Shown one piece after another: positions 54,603 to 64,000 of a DNA stretch of 64,000 nt. The notes below the pieces were generated by a model, which did no database searches, was not told where the DNA came from, and worked only from the letters and a program-made list of their open reading frames with translations. Location of the stretch: assembly GCA_046328335.1 (NCBI GenBank), contig JAXLWU010000019.1:1-64000 (forward strand). The letters are read 5' to 3'. This DNA comes from JACCXM01 sp046328335. Lineage in GTDB: Bacteria > Chloroflexota > Chloroflexia > Thermomicrobiales > UBA6265. Position 1 is the stretch's first letter, and each line of letters opens with the position of its first letter. The translations under genes and the position numbers were made by a program.

Positions 54603-54980
54603 TCAGGCGCAGCGGCCCGTGTTGCCACACCAGCCGGAGCAGCACTCCGGGCAGTTGTCGCCCCAGTTGCACGAGTCCGAGCAATATCCCCCTGACCCGG
54701 CGCACGCCGCATCGCAGTCGCTCGCGTTGGAGCAGACCCCGGCCCCGCCCGGCGTTCCCGGCGAAGAAGCACAGCAGACCAGGGGATCGTTGCAGGGATG
54801 AAGGGTGCCGGTGGCGCATCCACACCCGATGTAGGTGCAATTGAATCCGGCGCGCGCCCGTACCGGCAGCGCCGCCGCGAAGAGCGCCCCCGCGGCCAGT
54901 ATCAGGCGCCGCACGATGCTCCGCCGCGATTCCAGCGACGCCAGTGAGCGGGTGACCGCATCGAAGCGTTGACCGTCCAT
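54603..54980 (-). CDS. Small Cys-rich exported protein with conserved leader
   Basis: A 125-residue protein from ATG 54980 (GGGGAGAG upstream; the frame runs further up without a good start). RFD at 5-7 and RR at 19-20 open the leader, followed by a hydrophobic stretch ending near ARAG. The mature part has about 16 Cys including CC pairs and the shared CNWGDNCPECCSGWCG block. It is adjacent and co-oriented to its paralogue at 53917. Confidence 0.78.
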   Translation of the reverse strand: MDGQRFDAVTRSLASLESRRSIVRRLILAAGALFAAALPVRARAGFNCTYIGCGCATGTLHPCNDPLVCCASSPGTPGGAGVCSNASDCDAACAGSGGYCSDSCNWGDNCPECCSGWCGNTGRCA

Positions 54981-55172
54981 CTCTCCCCCTGACTCCTTCC
55001 CGAGGCACCGAATCCACCTGATGCGGGCGACCGCACGGTAGCGCGGGTGGCAGCCCTTCGCAAGTGGCATTCGAGAATGGAACTCCATTCGATCTTCCAG
55101 AGCGAACGAGTCCTGTCCTTCGTTCCGCGCTCTCTTCCCAGGATGATTCAGATCCTACGCGGCGGGCTAAAT

Positions 55173-56513
55173 TCATGCGGTGCCCATGACGCTCACATCA
55201 TTCAAAGACCGTAGTTTCGGGATCGGCGAGGCGAGTAGTGGCAGAAAAGCGATCAACATGCCGAAGGCGCCAACGACAAGCGTCATGGGCAGGCCGATTC
55301 GACTCCCCAGGTAGCCGCCAGCCAAGGAACCGAGTGGTCGGGTTCCCCAGATCAGAAACCGCATTGTCCCGTTGACCCGGCCTAGGAGATGATCGGGCGT
55401 CACCGCCTGACGCAGGCTGACGGCGTTGACGTCGTAGACGAGGACCATCAACCATTGCAGGAATTCCGCACCGACCACAAGAAGCACCGCCCACCGCGGG
55501 AACAGGACCGCGAGTGGCACCAGCATCCCGGTCAGCCCGAACAGGATCTGCGAGCCAACCAGCGCCGTGCCGATGCCAAACCGATCGCGCGCCGGGCCAG
55601 CGGCGATGCTTCCGAGCAACGCCCCTACCCCACCCGCCGCAAAGACCAGGCCAACCGCTTCCGCGCCCAGGCCAAGATCACGGGTCATATAGAGGATGTA
55701 GATGGAAAGGAAGAGAAACCCCGCGAGATTGACGATTGCGGATGAAAGCGCGAGGGCGCGGAGAACCGGCGCGGTCCAGACAGCCTGCAACCCTTGCGCG
55801 ATATCGGCCCGCATCGATTGTCGCGATGGCGTCGGCGGCGCCTCAGGCGCCTCGATCCGCCAGAGAAAGACCGCCGATCCGAGATACGATGCCGCGTCCA
55901 CGACAATCGCCAGCGGCGCTCCGACCAGACGCACCACCCCACCGGCCAACGCCGGACCAACCACACGAGCGCTCGAAGCCGTCGCTTCGAGCCGGCTGTT
56001 CGCCGCGACGAGATCGCTTCTCGGGACCAATGACGGCAGGTAGGAGAGATATGCGATATCGAAAAAGAGGGTCAGGGTTTGCAGCAGGAACGCGACGACG
56101 ATCAGCAAAGGCATCCCGAGCACGCCCAACCAGGCGGCCACCGGGATGACGAGGAGTAGCGCGGCCCGCCCCAGATCTGCCGCGATCATCACCGGTTTTC
56201 GCCGTAGCCGATCGAGCCAGGCTCCGGCGAGCAGACCGAAAAGGAGATGAGGCAATCCCGTTGCCGCGGCTAGCGCACCGACAGCCACTGGCGTGGCCCC
56301 GAGACTCAGTGCTGCCAGAAGCGGGAGCGCCACCTCGGTGAACTGCGAGCCGACCTGAGAAATCGCCTCCGCCGTCCAGAAGCAACGGAAATCGGGGTTG
56401 GACGCGATGCTTCTCCCCGCGGCTGCAGTATGTTCATGCTGTTGCCGTGAAACTGAACGGGGCGTGACGCCCGTTGGTGCGGCGTCGTCGCTGATCTCTG
56501 TGGATATTGGCAT
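55173..56513 (-). CDS. MFS transporter (EntS/macrolide-exporter type)
   Basis: A 446-residue protein with about 12 helices. Family motifs include FRCFWTAEAISQVGSQFTEV at the start, LLAGAWLDRLRRKPVMIAAD (the loop 2-3 motif) and LPSLVPRSDLVAANSRLEAT. This is the MFS_3/EntS-like drug and siderophore exporter group. It is a lone gene, divergent from priA. Substrate unknown. Confidence 0.9.
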   Translation of the reverse strand: MPISTEISDDAAPTGVTPRSVSRQQHEHTAAAGRSIASNPDFRCFWTAEAISQVGSQFTEVALPLLAALSLGATPVAVGALAAATGLPHLLFGLLAGAWLDRLRRKPVMIAADLGRAALLLVIPVAAWLGVLGMPLLIVVAFLLQTLTLFFDIAYLSYLPSLVPRSDLVAANSRLEATASSARVVGPALAGGVVRLVGAPLAIVVDAASYLGSAVFLWRIEAPEAPPTPSRQSMRADIAQGLQAVWTAPVLRALALSSAIVNLAGFLFLSIYILYMTRDLGLGAEAVGLVFAAGGVGALLGSIAAGPARDRFGIGTALVGSQILFGLTGMLVPLAVLFPRWAVLLVVGAEFLQWLMVLVYDVNAVSLRQAVTPDHLLGRVNGTMRFLIWGTRPLGSLAGGYLGSRIGLPMTLVVGAFGMLIAFLPLLASPIPKLRSLNDVSVMGTA

Positions 56514-56831
56514 GCCGATGCGGTCTCCCGAGCGCAGCGGGAGGCGCCACGTGGCGCTTCTCGCCGCTGTCCCCTGCGCCAGGATTCAAGACAGCGGCAT
56601 CTCGAGCATCAGCACGATCGCGTTCACGACATCGACATCCTTGACTATGGGCAGCCATGTCGGCCGCGGCGAGATCATAAGGGGTCGAACGCGAGGTGTC
56701 CACATCCGCAGTGCGGTCGATGTTCACGTTGTCGATCTTGGGTCTCTATCCCCGGGCGATTCGTTCGCAAAGACGTCTTGCATTCCCCGTATCGAAGGGG
56801 GTCGAGATGGAGGCCACGGTAAACTTCATTT
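56514..56831. other. Divergent intergenic region, MFS gene / priA
   Basis: No supported gene. It should carry both promoters. I see no strong palindrome or repeat. Confidence 0.5.
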
Positions 56832-59312
56832 GTGTCTGAGCACTCACGCCTTACCTCTCCCGTTCGCGGATCAATTGCCGATGTCGCCGTCGCCGGCGCC
56901 CGGGCCGGATCGACCGGCGTGCTGAGTTACCTTGTCCCTCCGTCTCTCGATTCGATCGCCAGCGGCGATGTCGTCTGGGTCACGCTGCGTGGGAAACCGG
57001 CGGTTGGCGTAGTCATTCGGCTCCATGACGATGCTCCGGACCTTACGCTCCTGCCGGTTCTCGGCGCGATCGACCCGCCGCTGACCATTCCCTCCCAGCA
57101 AATGGCCGCCGCGCAGTGGATGGCTCGCGAATATGCCTGCTCCCGGTACGAAGCGCTCGCGCTTTTCCTGCCACCGGGGGTGACCCAGCGGGCGGAGCCG
57201 TTTCTCAAGCTCGCCGACCCGCCCCGCCAGGCGGGCACGTTCACGCCGCTGCAACAACGAGTGCTCGACCTGCTCGCCGCACGGGGAGAGATCAGTCTGG
57301 CCGCGGCACAGAAGGCGCTCGGGAGCAGCCTGGCCTCCGCCGTTCCCGCCTTGACCGAAGCGGGTGCGATCGAACGCTCCTTCCGTCTCAAGGGTCATCG
57401 CCCCGGCGCCCGCCAGGAACGATGGGTACGGATCGGCCCGGAAGTACGTCCTGACGCTCCCGGTCTGGGCACCCAGCAGCGAGTCATCGTCGATCTGCTC
57501 GAGCGGAGACGACGGCTTCGCCGTGACGAGGACGATGGGTTCGTCCGCGCTGCGGACGTTCTCAGCCAGACCGGCGCGCCCCGGGAGTCACTCAACTCGC
57601 TGATCCGAAACGGGGTCGTGGAGGAAACGGTTCAGCCGGTGGCGGGGCGACTCCAGCGCCAGCCGCGAGGCGAGACCATTCCCGCGCTCACACCCGCGCA
57701 GGCCACCGCCTGGGCTGCCATCGAAGCCTCCCTGCACGCGGGAACGTACGGGCCCTATCTGCTCTACGGCGTTACCGGCAGCGGCAAGACCGAAATCTAT
57801 CTGCGGGCGGCCGCATGGTGCCTCCGCCACGGCAAGTCGGCCCTCATCCTGGTTCCTGAAATCGCCCTGTCATCCCAGGTGGCGAACCGGTTCACGGAGC
57901 GATTTGACGATCAGGTCGCGGTCCTCCACTCCGGTCTGTCAGACAGCGAGCGCTACGCGGCGTGGCAGGGCATCGCGGCAGGTCATCACCCCATCGTCGT
58001 CGGACCACGCTCGGCGCTTTTCGCCCCGGTCGAAGAAATCGGCCTGATTGTGCTCGACGAGGAGCACGATGCCGCCTACAAGCAAGACAGCACCCCCCGG
58101 TACCACGCGCGGGCGACCGCGGAGGTCCTGGCGCGGCAGGCGGGAGCGGTGGTCCTGTTCGGCAGCGCGACGCCCGCGGTGGAAACTTTCTGGCGCGCCG
58201 AGCGTGGCGAGATCGATTTGATCCGCCTTCCGGAGCGGATTGGACCTGGCCTGCGCAGTGCTGATGGCTCCCGTGGCGATACGATCCTCGATCTTCCCCA
58301 GGTCGACATCGTCGATATGCGTCTTGAACTACATCGCGGCAACACGTCGCTCCTCAGCGCTCCGCTCCGGGAGTTACTCACTGGCACCCTGAGCCGGCGC
58401 GAGCAGGCGATCCTCCTCCTCAACCGCCGGGGCATGGCCACGGTCGTGCTCTGCCGCGCCTGTGGCTTGACCCTGAGTTGCCCCTACTGCGATATCCCGC
58501 TCGTCTATCACCAGGATCGCGAGCGGTTGATCTGCCACCGCTGTGATTATCGCGAGGGACCTCGCCGCGGCTGCCCGAACTGCGGTGGGCCACTCGACTA
58601 TTTCGGCGCGGGCACGCAACGCGTCGAAGCCGAAGTCCGCCGGCAGTTTCCGCAGGCGCGCGTGCTCCGCTGGGATCAGGACACCGTGCGCCGGCTGGGC
58701 GGTCCGGAACGTCTCCTGCGACAGGTCGAGCTGGGCGAGGTCGATCTCATCGTCGGCACGCAGATGGTCGCCAAGGGATTCGATCTGCCGCGCGTGACCG
58801 CGATCGGCGTGATCAACGCCGACACCGGACTGCACCTCCCCGATTTTCGCTCTGGCGAACGGACTTTCAGCCTGCTGACCCAGGTCGCGGGGCGCGCCGG
58901 GAGACGAGGCCCGGGTAGTCGCGTCATCGTCCAGAGTTACACCCCGGAGCACTACGCGATCCAGGCGGCGTCTCGGCACGACTACGAAGGGTTCTATGCC
59001 GAAGAGATCGACTTCCGGCGTGACCATCGGTATCCGCCATTCGTTCGCCTCGTGCGCTATCTCCATCGCGCTCGGGACGATGCCAACTGTGCCGCCGCCG
59101 CGGACACGATGGCTCGCAAACTGGCCCGTCATGCGCGAGACCATGGTGTGGCGATGGATCTGCTCGGACCCGCGCCCGCCTTCGTCTCTCGCGTACGCGG
59201 GGAGTATCAGTGGCAGGTCGTGCTGCGCACGGGTGATCTGGAGGCGTTGCTCGATGGCCTCCCCGCCGATCCCGGCTGGATCGTCGATGTCGATCCCCAG
59301 AGCATGCTCTGA
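56832..59312 (+). CDS. priA: Primosomal protein N' (PriA helicase)
   Basis: An 826-residue PriA. The N-terminal 3'BD domain has SYLVPPSLDSIASGDVVWV. The helicase core has Walker A GVTGSGKTEIYLRAA (near 312), DEEHDAAYKQ and GSATPAVETF. The zinc module CRACGLTLSCPYCDI...CHRCDYREG...CPNCGG is complete, followed by VGTQMVAKGFDLPRV and the C-terminal domain. It restarts stalled replication forks. Start GTG 56832; a later start is possible. Downstream lie a lipoprotein gene and def. Confidence 0.93.
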   Translation: MSEHSRLTSPVRGSIADVAVAGARAGSTGVLSYLVPPSLDSIASGDVVWVTLRGKPAVGVVIRLHDDAPDLTLLPVLGAIDPPLTIPSQQMAAAQWMAREYACSRYEALALFLPPGVTQRAEPFLKLADPPRQAGTFTPLQQRVLDLLAARGEISLAAAQKALGSSLASAVPALTEAGAIERSFRLKGHRPGARQERWVRIGPEVRPDAPGLGTQQRVIVDLLERRRRLRRDEDDGFVRAADVLSQTGAPRESLNSLIRNGVVEETVQPVAGRLQRQPRGETIPALTPAQATAWAAIEASLHAGTYGPYLLYGVTGSGKTEIYLRAAAWCLRHGKSALILVPEIALSSQVANRFTERFDDQVAVLHSGLSDSERYAAWQGIAAGHHPIVVGPRSALFAPVEEIGLIVLDEEHDAAYKQDSTPRYHARATAEVLARQAGAVVLFGSATPAVETFWRAERGEIDLIRLPERIGPGLRSADGSRGDTILDLPQVDIVDMRLELHRGNTSLLSAPLRELLTGTLSRREQAILLLNRRGMATVVLCRACGLTLSCPYCDIPLVYHQDRERLICHRCDYREGPRRGCPNCGGPLDYFGAGTQRVEAEVRRQFPQARVLRWDQDTVRRLGGPERLLRQVELGEVDLIVGTQMVAKGFDLPRVTAIGVINADTGLHLPDFRSGERTFSLLTQVAGRAGRRGPGSRVIVQSYTPEHYAIQAASRHDYEGFYAEEIDFRRDHRYPPFVRLVRYLHRARDDANCAAAADTMARKLARHARDHGVAMDLLGPAPAFVSRVRGEYQWQVVLRTGDLEALLDGLPADPGWIVDVDPQSML

Positions 59313-59409
59313 TCGAATGGCATGAATCGCGCATTTCCAGCAGCAGGCGCGGTCGGAGCTGAGTCCGACCGGGAATCAGGAGCCGCGCTGGATAAGATGG
59401 AGAAGCGCG

Positions 59410-59847
59410 ATGCCAACATCGAAAATGGATCGACTTAAGGGGACAGCCGTCATCGTCGGCCTATCGCTCGCGGTCACGGCCTGCGGACCTGGCGCCGCGC
59501 CGCCCGCCGCTGAAACTGGCACCCAGGCGCGTCCGGGCGCATCGCCCAATGCCCAGCAGGTTCCCGACCTCACCAACCAGACCAATGCCACGCTGGCCAA
59601 CGGCTCCCTCACGCCAGATCGCTTCGCGGGGCGGATCGGGGACGCCTATCGGCTCGTCGTTTCCGGTGACGGCGCCGAGCACACGCTCGCCATCGAAGGA
59701 TTAGTCGCTGCCATGACCATCGCCGCCCAGGGCGACACTCCAGTCGAATTCACCATCGTTGGCGACCCCGGCATTTCCCAGATCACGGTCGATGGAAAGC
59801 CGGCCGGTGAGTTCGAGCGCCGCTCCGCCAGTGGAGCCACAAGCTAG
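59410..59847 (+). CDS. Putative lipoprotein, hypothetical
   Basis: A 145-residue lipoprotein. The signal ends in LSLAVTAC (lipobox with Cys near residue 25), followed by a Pro/Ala/Gly-rich linker. A C-terminal beta-rich domain includes LTPDRFAGRIGDAYRLVVSG and VEFTIVGDPGISQITV, which suggests an immunoglobulin or cupredoxin-like fold; metal ligands are not obvious. It sits between priA and def, without a known role. Confidence 0.75.
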   Translation: MPTSKMDRLKGTAVIVGLSLAVTACGPGAAPPAAETGTQARPGASPNAQQVPDLTNQTNATLANGSLTPDRFAGRIGDAYRLVVSGDGAEHTLAIEGLVAAMTIAAQGDTPVEFTIVGDPGISQITVDGKPAGEFERRSASGATS

Positions 59848-59923
59848 GTGTTTCGCGGTTGAGCAATCTTCCCTGGCTCCGTCATACTCTCACTTCAGCG
59901 ATTCGCGTGATTCAGGAACCAGG

Positions 59924-60454
59924 ATGGCCCTGCTCGATATTCTTCTCGAAGGTGACTCCCGCCTGCGGCAAAAAGCCGTGCGCGTGCGGGCCGTTGACGA
60001 CAGTCTGCGGCGTCTGGCCGACGACATGTACGAAACCATGATGGATGCGCCCGGAATCGGCCTGGCGGCGCCGCAAGTCGGCGTTCTCCGTCGTCTGATC
60101 TGGGTTCACGTTCCGGCGGGATACCACGATACGAACGAAGCGGAATGCAGTCTGGCCATCGTCAACCCGGAAATCGTCAAGGCACAGGGTCGGTCACTTG
60201 CCTTCGAAGGGTGCCTCAGCATTCCTGGCTGGACTGGCGAGGTTCCCCGCGCGGAAACCATCACGGTCAAGGGACTCGGGCTGGATAACCGCCCCTTGCG
60301 TATCAAGTCCCGCGGTTGGGCCGCGCGCGTGATCCAGCATGAAATCGACCATCTCGATGGCATCCTGTTCCTCGACCGGGTCGAAGACCGGTCGACGATC
60401 ATGCAGGTGCCCGAGGATGACGCGGCCGATGCTCCGGGCGAAGCCGCCGATTAG
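59924..60454 (+). CDS. def: Peptide deformylase
   Basis: A 176-residue deformylase with all three motifs: GIGLAAPQVG (motif 1), EGCLSIPG (motif 2, metal Cys) and HEIDHLDG (motif 3, metal His pair and catalytic Glu). It removes the formyl group from new proteins. ATG 59924 follows AGG. It lies after priA and the lipoprotein and before accD-accA, a housekeeping run. Confidence 0.95.
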   Translation: MALLDILLEGDSRLRQKAVRVRAVDDSLRRLADDMYETMMDAPGIGLAAPQVGVLRRLIWVHVPAGYHDTNEAECSLAIVNPEIVKAQGRSLAFEGCLSIPGWTGEVPRAETITVKGLGLDNRPLRIKSRGWAARVIQHEIDHLDGILFLDRVEDRSTIMQVPEDDAADAPGEAAD

Positions 60455-60594
60455 GGCTCGTGGGGGACGAGGGCGAATGCGCTCCCACCAATCGGGACGT
60501 GCCGTTCTTGTGCCGGTATCGGCGGTGCCGTATCCTCTTTCCGCGAGCACGGCGCGTCGCGCGCGGCTCTTGGTGCGACAACTCAGGGAGCGAG

Positions 60595-61524
60595 ATGCCC
60601 GCGATGCGGGATTTTTTCCAGCGGCGGGGCAAGTTCCGCCCGGGAGATGCGGACGACGAACGGGCTGATCTGCAAATCCCGGAAGACCTCTGGATCAAGT
60701 GCCCCAAATGTAACGAGCTGATCTACACGCGGGAACTCGATCGCAACCAGCGGGTCTGCCCGAAGTGTGCGTACCACTTTCGCCTGCGCGCGCGGGAGCG
60801 CATCGCGCAACTGGTCGATCCCGGTTCGTTTGCCGAATGGGATGCTCAAGTATGGCCGGCAGATCCGCTTGACTTCGCTGACGGCGCCGGCCCATACGAC
60901 CGCAAACTGGTTCAGACCCAGGAGAAAAGCGGTGAACCGGAAGCGCTCATCACCGGGCGCGGCACGGTGCAGGAGCAGCCGGTCGCACTGGCTGTCAGCG
61001 ATTTCGAGTTCCTGGGCGCGAGCATGGGATCCGTGTTTGGTGAGAAACTCGTCCGCGCCATCGAGCATGCCACCGAGCAGGACTTGCCCTTGGTGACGAT
61101 ATCGTCGTCGGGCGGCGCGCGCATGCACGAGGGGCTCTTTTCCCTGATGCAGATGGCAAAAACGGTTGCCGCCGTGGCCCAATTGGGACGCGCCGGTCTG
61201 CCGCACGTCGCGCTACTTGCGGACCCTTGTTACGGCGGGGTGACCGCTTCATACGCCACGATCGCCGACGTGATCATCGCCGAGCCGGGAGCGCTGATCG
61301 GATTCGCCGGACCGCGGGTCATCGAGCAGATCACCAGGACGAAACTGCCCGAGGGATTCCAGACCGCCGAGTTTCTGCTGCAGCACGGCATGATCGACAT
61401 GATCGTCCCCAGGGGCGAATTGGAAAACGCGCTCGCTACACTGTTGCGGCACTATCGAAAGCAACCAGTTGCTGAACGTCCAAGCAACGATCTGTCACCG
61501 ATGGTTGCGCTGCATCATGAGTGA
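60595..61524 (+). CDS. accD: Acetyl-CoA carboxylase carboxyltransferase beta subunit
   Basis: A 309-residue subunit from ATG 60595 (GGGAG upstream). The N-terminal zinc ribbon CPKCNELIYTRELDRNQRVC plus PKC is intact. The carboxyltransferase core has ASMGSVFGEKLVRAIEHA, SSSGGARMHEGLFSLMQMAK and GGVTASYATIADVIIAEPGA. It pairs with the alpha subunit whose gene overlaps by eight bases. It makes malonyl-CoA for fatty acid synthesis. Confidence 0.96.
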   Translation: MPAMRDFFQRRGKFRPGDADDERADLQIPEDLWIKCPKCNELIYTRELDRNQRVCPKCAYHFRLRARERIAQLVDPGSFAEWDAQVWPADPLDFADGAGPYDRKLVQTQEKSGEPEALITGRGTVQEQPVALAVSDFEFLGASMGSVFGEKLVRAIEHATEQDLPLVTISSSGGARMHEGLFSLMQMAKTVAAVAQLGRAGLPHVALLADPCYGGVTASYATIADVIIAEPGALIGFAGPRVIEQITRTKLPEGFQTAEFLLQHGMIDMIVPRGELENALATLLRHYRKQPVAERPSNDLSPMVALHHE

Positions 61525-62413
61525 TGAAATCGTTCCGCCAGCGAACGCCCCGTCTGCCTGGGATCGGGTCAAACTGGCGCGCCATGCCGACCGGCCCCAC
61601 GCCTTTGACTACATCCAACATCTGGCCGCGGACTGGGTCGAACTGCACGGCGATCGTGCATTTGGCGATGATCGCGCCCTCATCGGCGGCTTGGGAACGA
61701 TCGCTGGACGCACCGTCATGATTCTCGGCCACCAGAAAGGGCAGGACACCAAGGAGAATATCGCCCGCAATTTCGGCATGGCCCGCCCGGAAGGCTATCG
61801 CAAAGCGGAACGGCTGATGCGGCACGCTGCGAAGTTCGGTTTTCCGGTCCTGACGCTGATCGACACTCCTGGCGCCGAGCCGGGGATCGGCTCGGAAGAG
61901 CGCGGGCAGGCGACGGCAATCGCGGAGAGCCTTCTGGCGATGGCTGACCTCGGCGTCCCTACGGTAGCGGTAGTCATTGGCGAGGGCGGTTCCGGCGGCG
62001 CGCTGGCGATCGGTGTCGCCGACCGCATGCTCATGCTCGAAAACGCGATCTACGCGGTCGCCTCCCCCGAGGCCTGCGCCGCCATCCTCTGGAAGGATGC
62101 GGCCAAAGCCCCGGAGGCGGCGGAGACGATGCGCATCACTGGCGCCGATCTGAAACGACTCGGGATCATCGACGAGATCATTCCGGAGACGGTTCCGGCG
62201 CACGAAGACCCACAGGCGACGATGGGCGCCGCCGGGGAAGCGATCGTCCGCCACCTCGATGACCTCGCCGATCGTTTTCCGCTGAGCAGTCCCGGATCCA
62301 TCGAAAGGATGCGAGCCGAGCGCTATGCGCGCTTCCGGAACATCGGAGCATGGCGGGAGTCCTCCCCCCTCGCCGCTCCAAACGGCGTGGAAGTAGACAT
62401 TTCATTGCGGTAA
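61517..62413 (+). CDS. accA: Acetyl-CoA carboxylase carboxyltransferase alpha subunit
   Basis: A 298-residue subunit from ATG 61517, overlapping accD. Motifs include RPHAFDYIQHLAADWVELHG, GRTVMILGHQKGQDTKENI, RNFGMARPEGYRKAERLM and TPGAEPGIGSEERGQATAIA, then VIGEGGSGGALAIGVADRML and ASPEACAAILWKDAAKAPEA. Complete and standard for the family, forming the accDA operon. Confidence 0.96.
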   Translation: MSDEIVPPANAPSAWDRVKLARHADRPHAFDYIQHLAADWVELHGDRAFGDDRALIGGLGTIAGRTVMILGHQKGQDTKENIARNFGMARPEGYRKAERLMRHAAKFGFPVLTLIDTPGAEPGIGSEERGQATAIAESLLAMADLGVPTVAVVIGEGGSGGALAIGVADRMLMLENAIYAVASPEACAAILWKDAAKAPEAAETMRITGADLKRLGIIDEIIPETVPAHEDPQATMGAAGEAIVRHLDDLADRFPLSSPGSIERMRAERYARFRNIGAWRESSPLAAPNGVEVDISLR

Positions 62414-62590
62414 CCCGCGCCGCACGGCCCTCTACGGTCCCCAACAGCACGTCGCGAACGGGCTGGCAGAACGTCCTCCCAGCCTGATTGATCGAGAATC
62501 CAGTACGAGACCTCGAGGTTGCCAAGTCTTCCCGGACCTGTGACTGTGTCAAGGGAACGCGTTGCGCATCCTGGACGAACTTGGCGCCGT

Positions 62591-63271
62591 CTACCCCGTT
62601 TCTTCGTTGAGCAGATCGATCCAGCCGTGACGCAGCGCGTAGATGACCGCCTGGGTGCGATCGTTGACGTGCAACTTGCGGAGGATCGAGGTGATGTTGT
62701 TCTTCACCGTCTGATCCGAAATGCCGAGAATCCCGGCGATCTCCTTGTTGCTCATCCCCTGGGCGACGAATCCAAGGATCTCCACCTCGCGCCGGCTCAA
62801 TGGCGAAAAGTCTTCCGGGTCGGCCGCGCCACGGCGTGTCCCCGAGCGCACTTCGTCCAGTAACCGGGCCGAGACAAAGGCCGGCGGCTTGGCTTCGTTG
62901 TCTGGGATGCCGACATGACGAATCAACGCTACCAGTTCGTCGATCTCGATGCCCTTGGCGGCGAAGGCATCGGCGCCAGAGCGAATTGCGGCGAACAGGT
63001 GTCCGTCGTCCTCGTGCATCGTCAGAATGACCACCGCCATCCGCGGATGTCGCCGCTTGATCGTTCGCGCGACATCGAATCCGGATGCAGTAGGCAGGCT
63101 GATATCGAGCAACACCACGTCCGGCAGAAACTGATCGGCGGCCAGGATTGCGGCCTGTCCGTCCGTCGCCTCGGCGACGACGAGAATATCGCGGTCCGAT
63201 TCGAGCCCCAGGCGGATGCCACGCCGCACCAGTGGATGATCGTCGACGATCAGAACCCCGATCCTGCTCAC
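62591..63271 (-). CDS. NarL/LuxR-family response regulator
   Basis: A 226-residue regulator. The receiver domain has DDHPLVRRGI and phospho-acceptor Asp in VVLLDISLPTASG, and the output domain is a LuxR-type HTH (FSPLSRREVEILGFVAQGMS, then NKEIAGILGISDQTVKNNIT). It is translated with the histidine kinase whose gene overlaps its ATG by four bases. Targets unknown. Confidence 0.94.
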   Translation of the reverse strand: MSRIGVLIVDDHPLVRRGIRLGLESDRDILVVAEATDGQAAILAADQFLPDVVLLDISLPTASGFDVARTIKRRHPRMAVVILTMHEDDGHLFAAIRSGADAFAAKGIEIDELVALIRHVGIPDNEAKPPAFVSARLLDEVRSGTRRGAADPEDFSPLSRREVEILGFVAQGMSNKEIAGILGISDQTVKNNITSILRKLHVNDRTQAVIYALRHGWIDLLNEETG

Positions 63272-63972
63272 GTTTCCCCCCTCGCCTCGTTGATCCGGTT
63301 CGGTAGCGGTAAGACGATCTCGGCGATCGTGCCGCCTCCCGGCGCCTGTTCGAGCGTGAACGTTCCATCAAGATGCGCCGCGCGCTCACGCATACCAGAA
63401 ATACCCGCGCCGCTCCCCGGAATTTCGAGAGGCGGGCGCTTTGGCGGGCCGTTGCCGTCATCGCGAACGGTTAGACGCACGGCCCCTGCTTGCACCCCCA
63501 ACTCGATCTCGATCTTGGATGCGCCGGAATGCCGCCGCGCGTTGCTGGTCGCTTCCTGGGCTACGCGGTAGAGCGCCAATTCGATCTCGTTTGGCAGGTG
63601 ATCGACCGCGGCGCTCCCGCTGATCGCGACCGAGACCTCGGGCCCCCAGAGCGCCGGATCACCCGCGAGGGAACGCAACGCTTCGATCAATCCGCGTTCC
63701 TCGAGCACCCGCGGCCGAAGACCGCTCATCAGATTTCGCACATCGAACAGCGCCTCGCGCACTTGCTCCCGTGCGCGGCGCAATTCCTCGCGGGCATCCT
63801 GCGGTTTGCGCTCGAGCGCGGCCAGCGCCAGATCGACTCCGAACAGCGCGGCCGCCATCGCTTGCGCCGGACCATCATGGAGTTCCCGCGCCAAGCGCCG
63901 GCGCTCGTCCTCCCGCTCGGCCACCGCCTCCCAGGTTCTGATCCTCTCCCGGCTGACCTTGGCGGCGCTCAT
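63268..63972 (-). CDS. NarL-class sensor histidine kinase, soluble, no sensor domain
   Basis: A 234-residue HisKA_3 kinase. The phosphoacceptor segment is RRRLARELHDGPAQAMAAAL, then the HATPase with RVAQEATSNARRHSGASKIE, VRDDGNGPP and GISGMRERAAHLDGTF. ATG 63972 follows GGGAGAG, so the gene appears complete although it lacks any sensor or membrane part. It resembles DegS-like soluble kinases. The ATGA overlap with the regulator shows the pair is co-translated. Confidence 0.88.
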   Translation of the reverse strand: MSAAKVSRERIRTWEAVAEREDERRRLARELHDGPAQAMAAALFGVDLALAALERKPQDAREELRRAREQVREALFDVRNLMSGLRPRVLEERGLIEALRSLAGDPALWGPEVSVAISGSAAVDHLPNEIELALYRVAQEATSNARRHSGASKIEIELGVQAGAVRLTVRDDGNGPPKRPPLEIPGSGAGISGMRERAAHLDGTFTLEQAPGGGTIAEIVLPLPNRINEARGET

Positions 63973-64000
63973 CGCTCTCCCGTGCGTTGGCAGTCGACGC

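Overview
The window is high-GC, densely coded bacterial DNA (many ATGA/GTGA start-stop overlaps, frequent GTG starts). Gene content and protein style suggest a Chloroflexota bacterium, probably Thermomicrobia-like: a CoxMSL-type molybdenum hydroxylase with CoxD/CoxE helpers, BMP-type and sugar ABC systems, DUF1326/DUF2182, and Cys-rich exported proteins. This taxonomic placement is inference; no rRNA or marker phylogeny is available here.

Layout. (1) 1-17576 is one long plus-strand catabolic locus. Four of its enzymes match, by family and recognisable sequence, steps of vitamin B6 degradation pathway I known from Mesorhizobium: pyridoxamine-pyruvate aminotransferase, an SDR like pyridoxal 4-dehydrogenase, 4-pyridoxolactonase, and a 3-hydroxyacyl-CoA-dehydrogenase-fold enzyme like the 5-formyl-3-hydroxy-2-methylpyridine-4-carboxylate dehydrogenase. 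A class II aldolase-fold protein fits the dicarboxylate decarboxylase. The known ring-opening flavoenzyme (MHPCO) and its hydrolase are not seen. Instead there is a three-subunit molybdenum hydroxylase, a NicX/M29-like protein, a cupin and a luciferase-like monooxygenase, suggesting a different ring-opening route. A BMP-type ABC importer sits inside the locus and is a candidate B6 transporter. A GntR/FCD regulator with a GTATAC-type operator lies near its start. (2) 17577-26778 holds small proteins, a cation/proton antiporter and a two-component system with a ferric-reductase-like/ApbE membrane operon. Two matching direct-repeat boxes predict that regulator's targets. (3) 26779-35109 has a sugar-type ABC importer with an SDR and a threonine-synthase-like enzyme, converging on a SAF-domain dehydrogenase. 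(4) 35462-39273 is an atypical stretch: an RHH-acetolactate decarboxylase fusion, an AT-richer PD-(D/E)xK-like gene, an intact IS982-family element and tRNA-Leu(CAA).

(5) 39419-49604 carries an aldehyde dehydrogenase, a HEPN gene pair and a molybdenum-enzyme maturation set (MoxR/CoxD, CoxE, ModB, a decayed ModA, two XdhC/CoxI-type proteins, a MocA-type cytidylyltransferase) plus DUF1326/DUF2182. These accessory genes would serve the hydroxylase of region 1. (6) 50605-54980 holds three paralogous Cys-rich exported proteins that share a positionally conserved leader, around a GSA-aminomutase-like transaminase. (7) 55173-63972 is mostly housekeeping: an MFS exporter, priA, a lipoprotein, def, accD-accA and a NarL-type two-component pair. 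Palindromic and heptameric repeats are scattered between operons.
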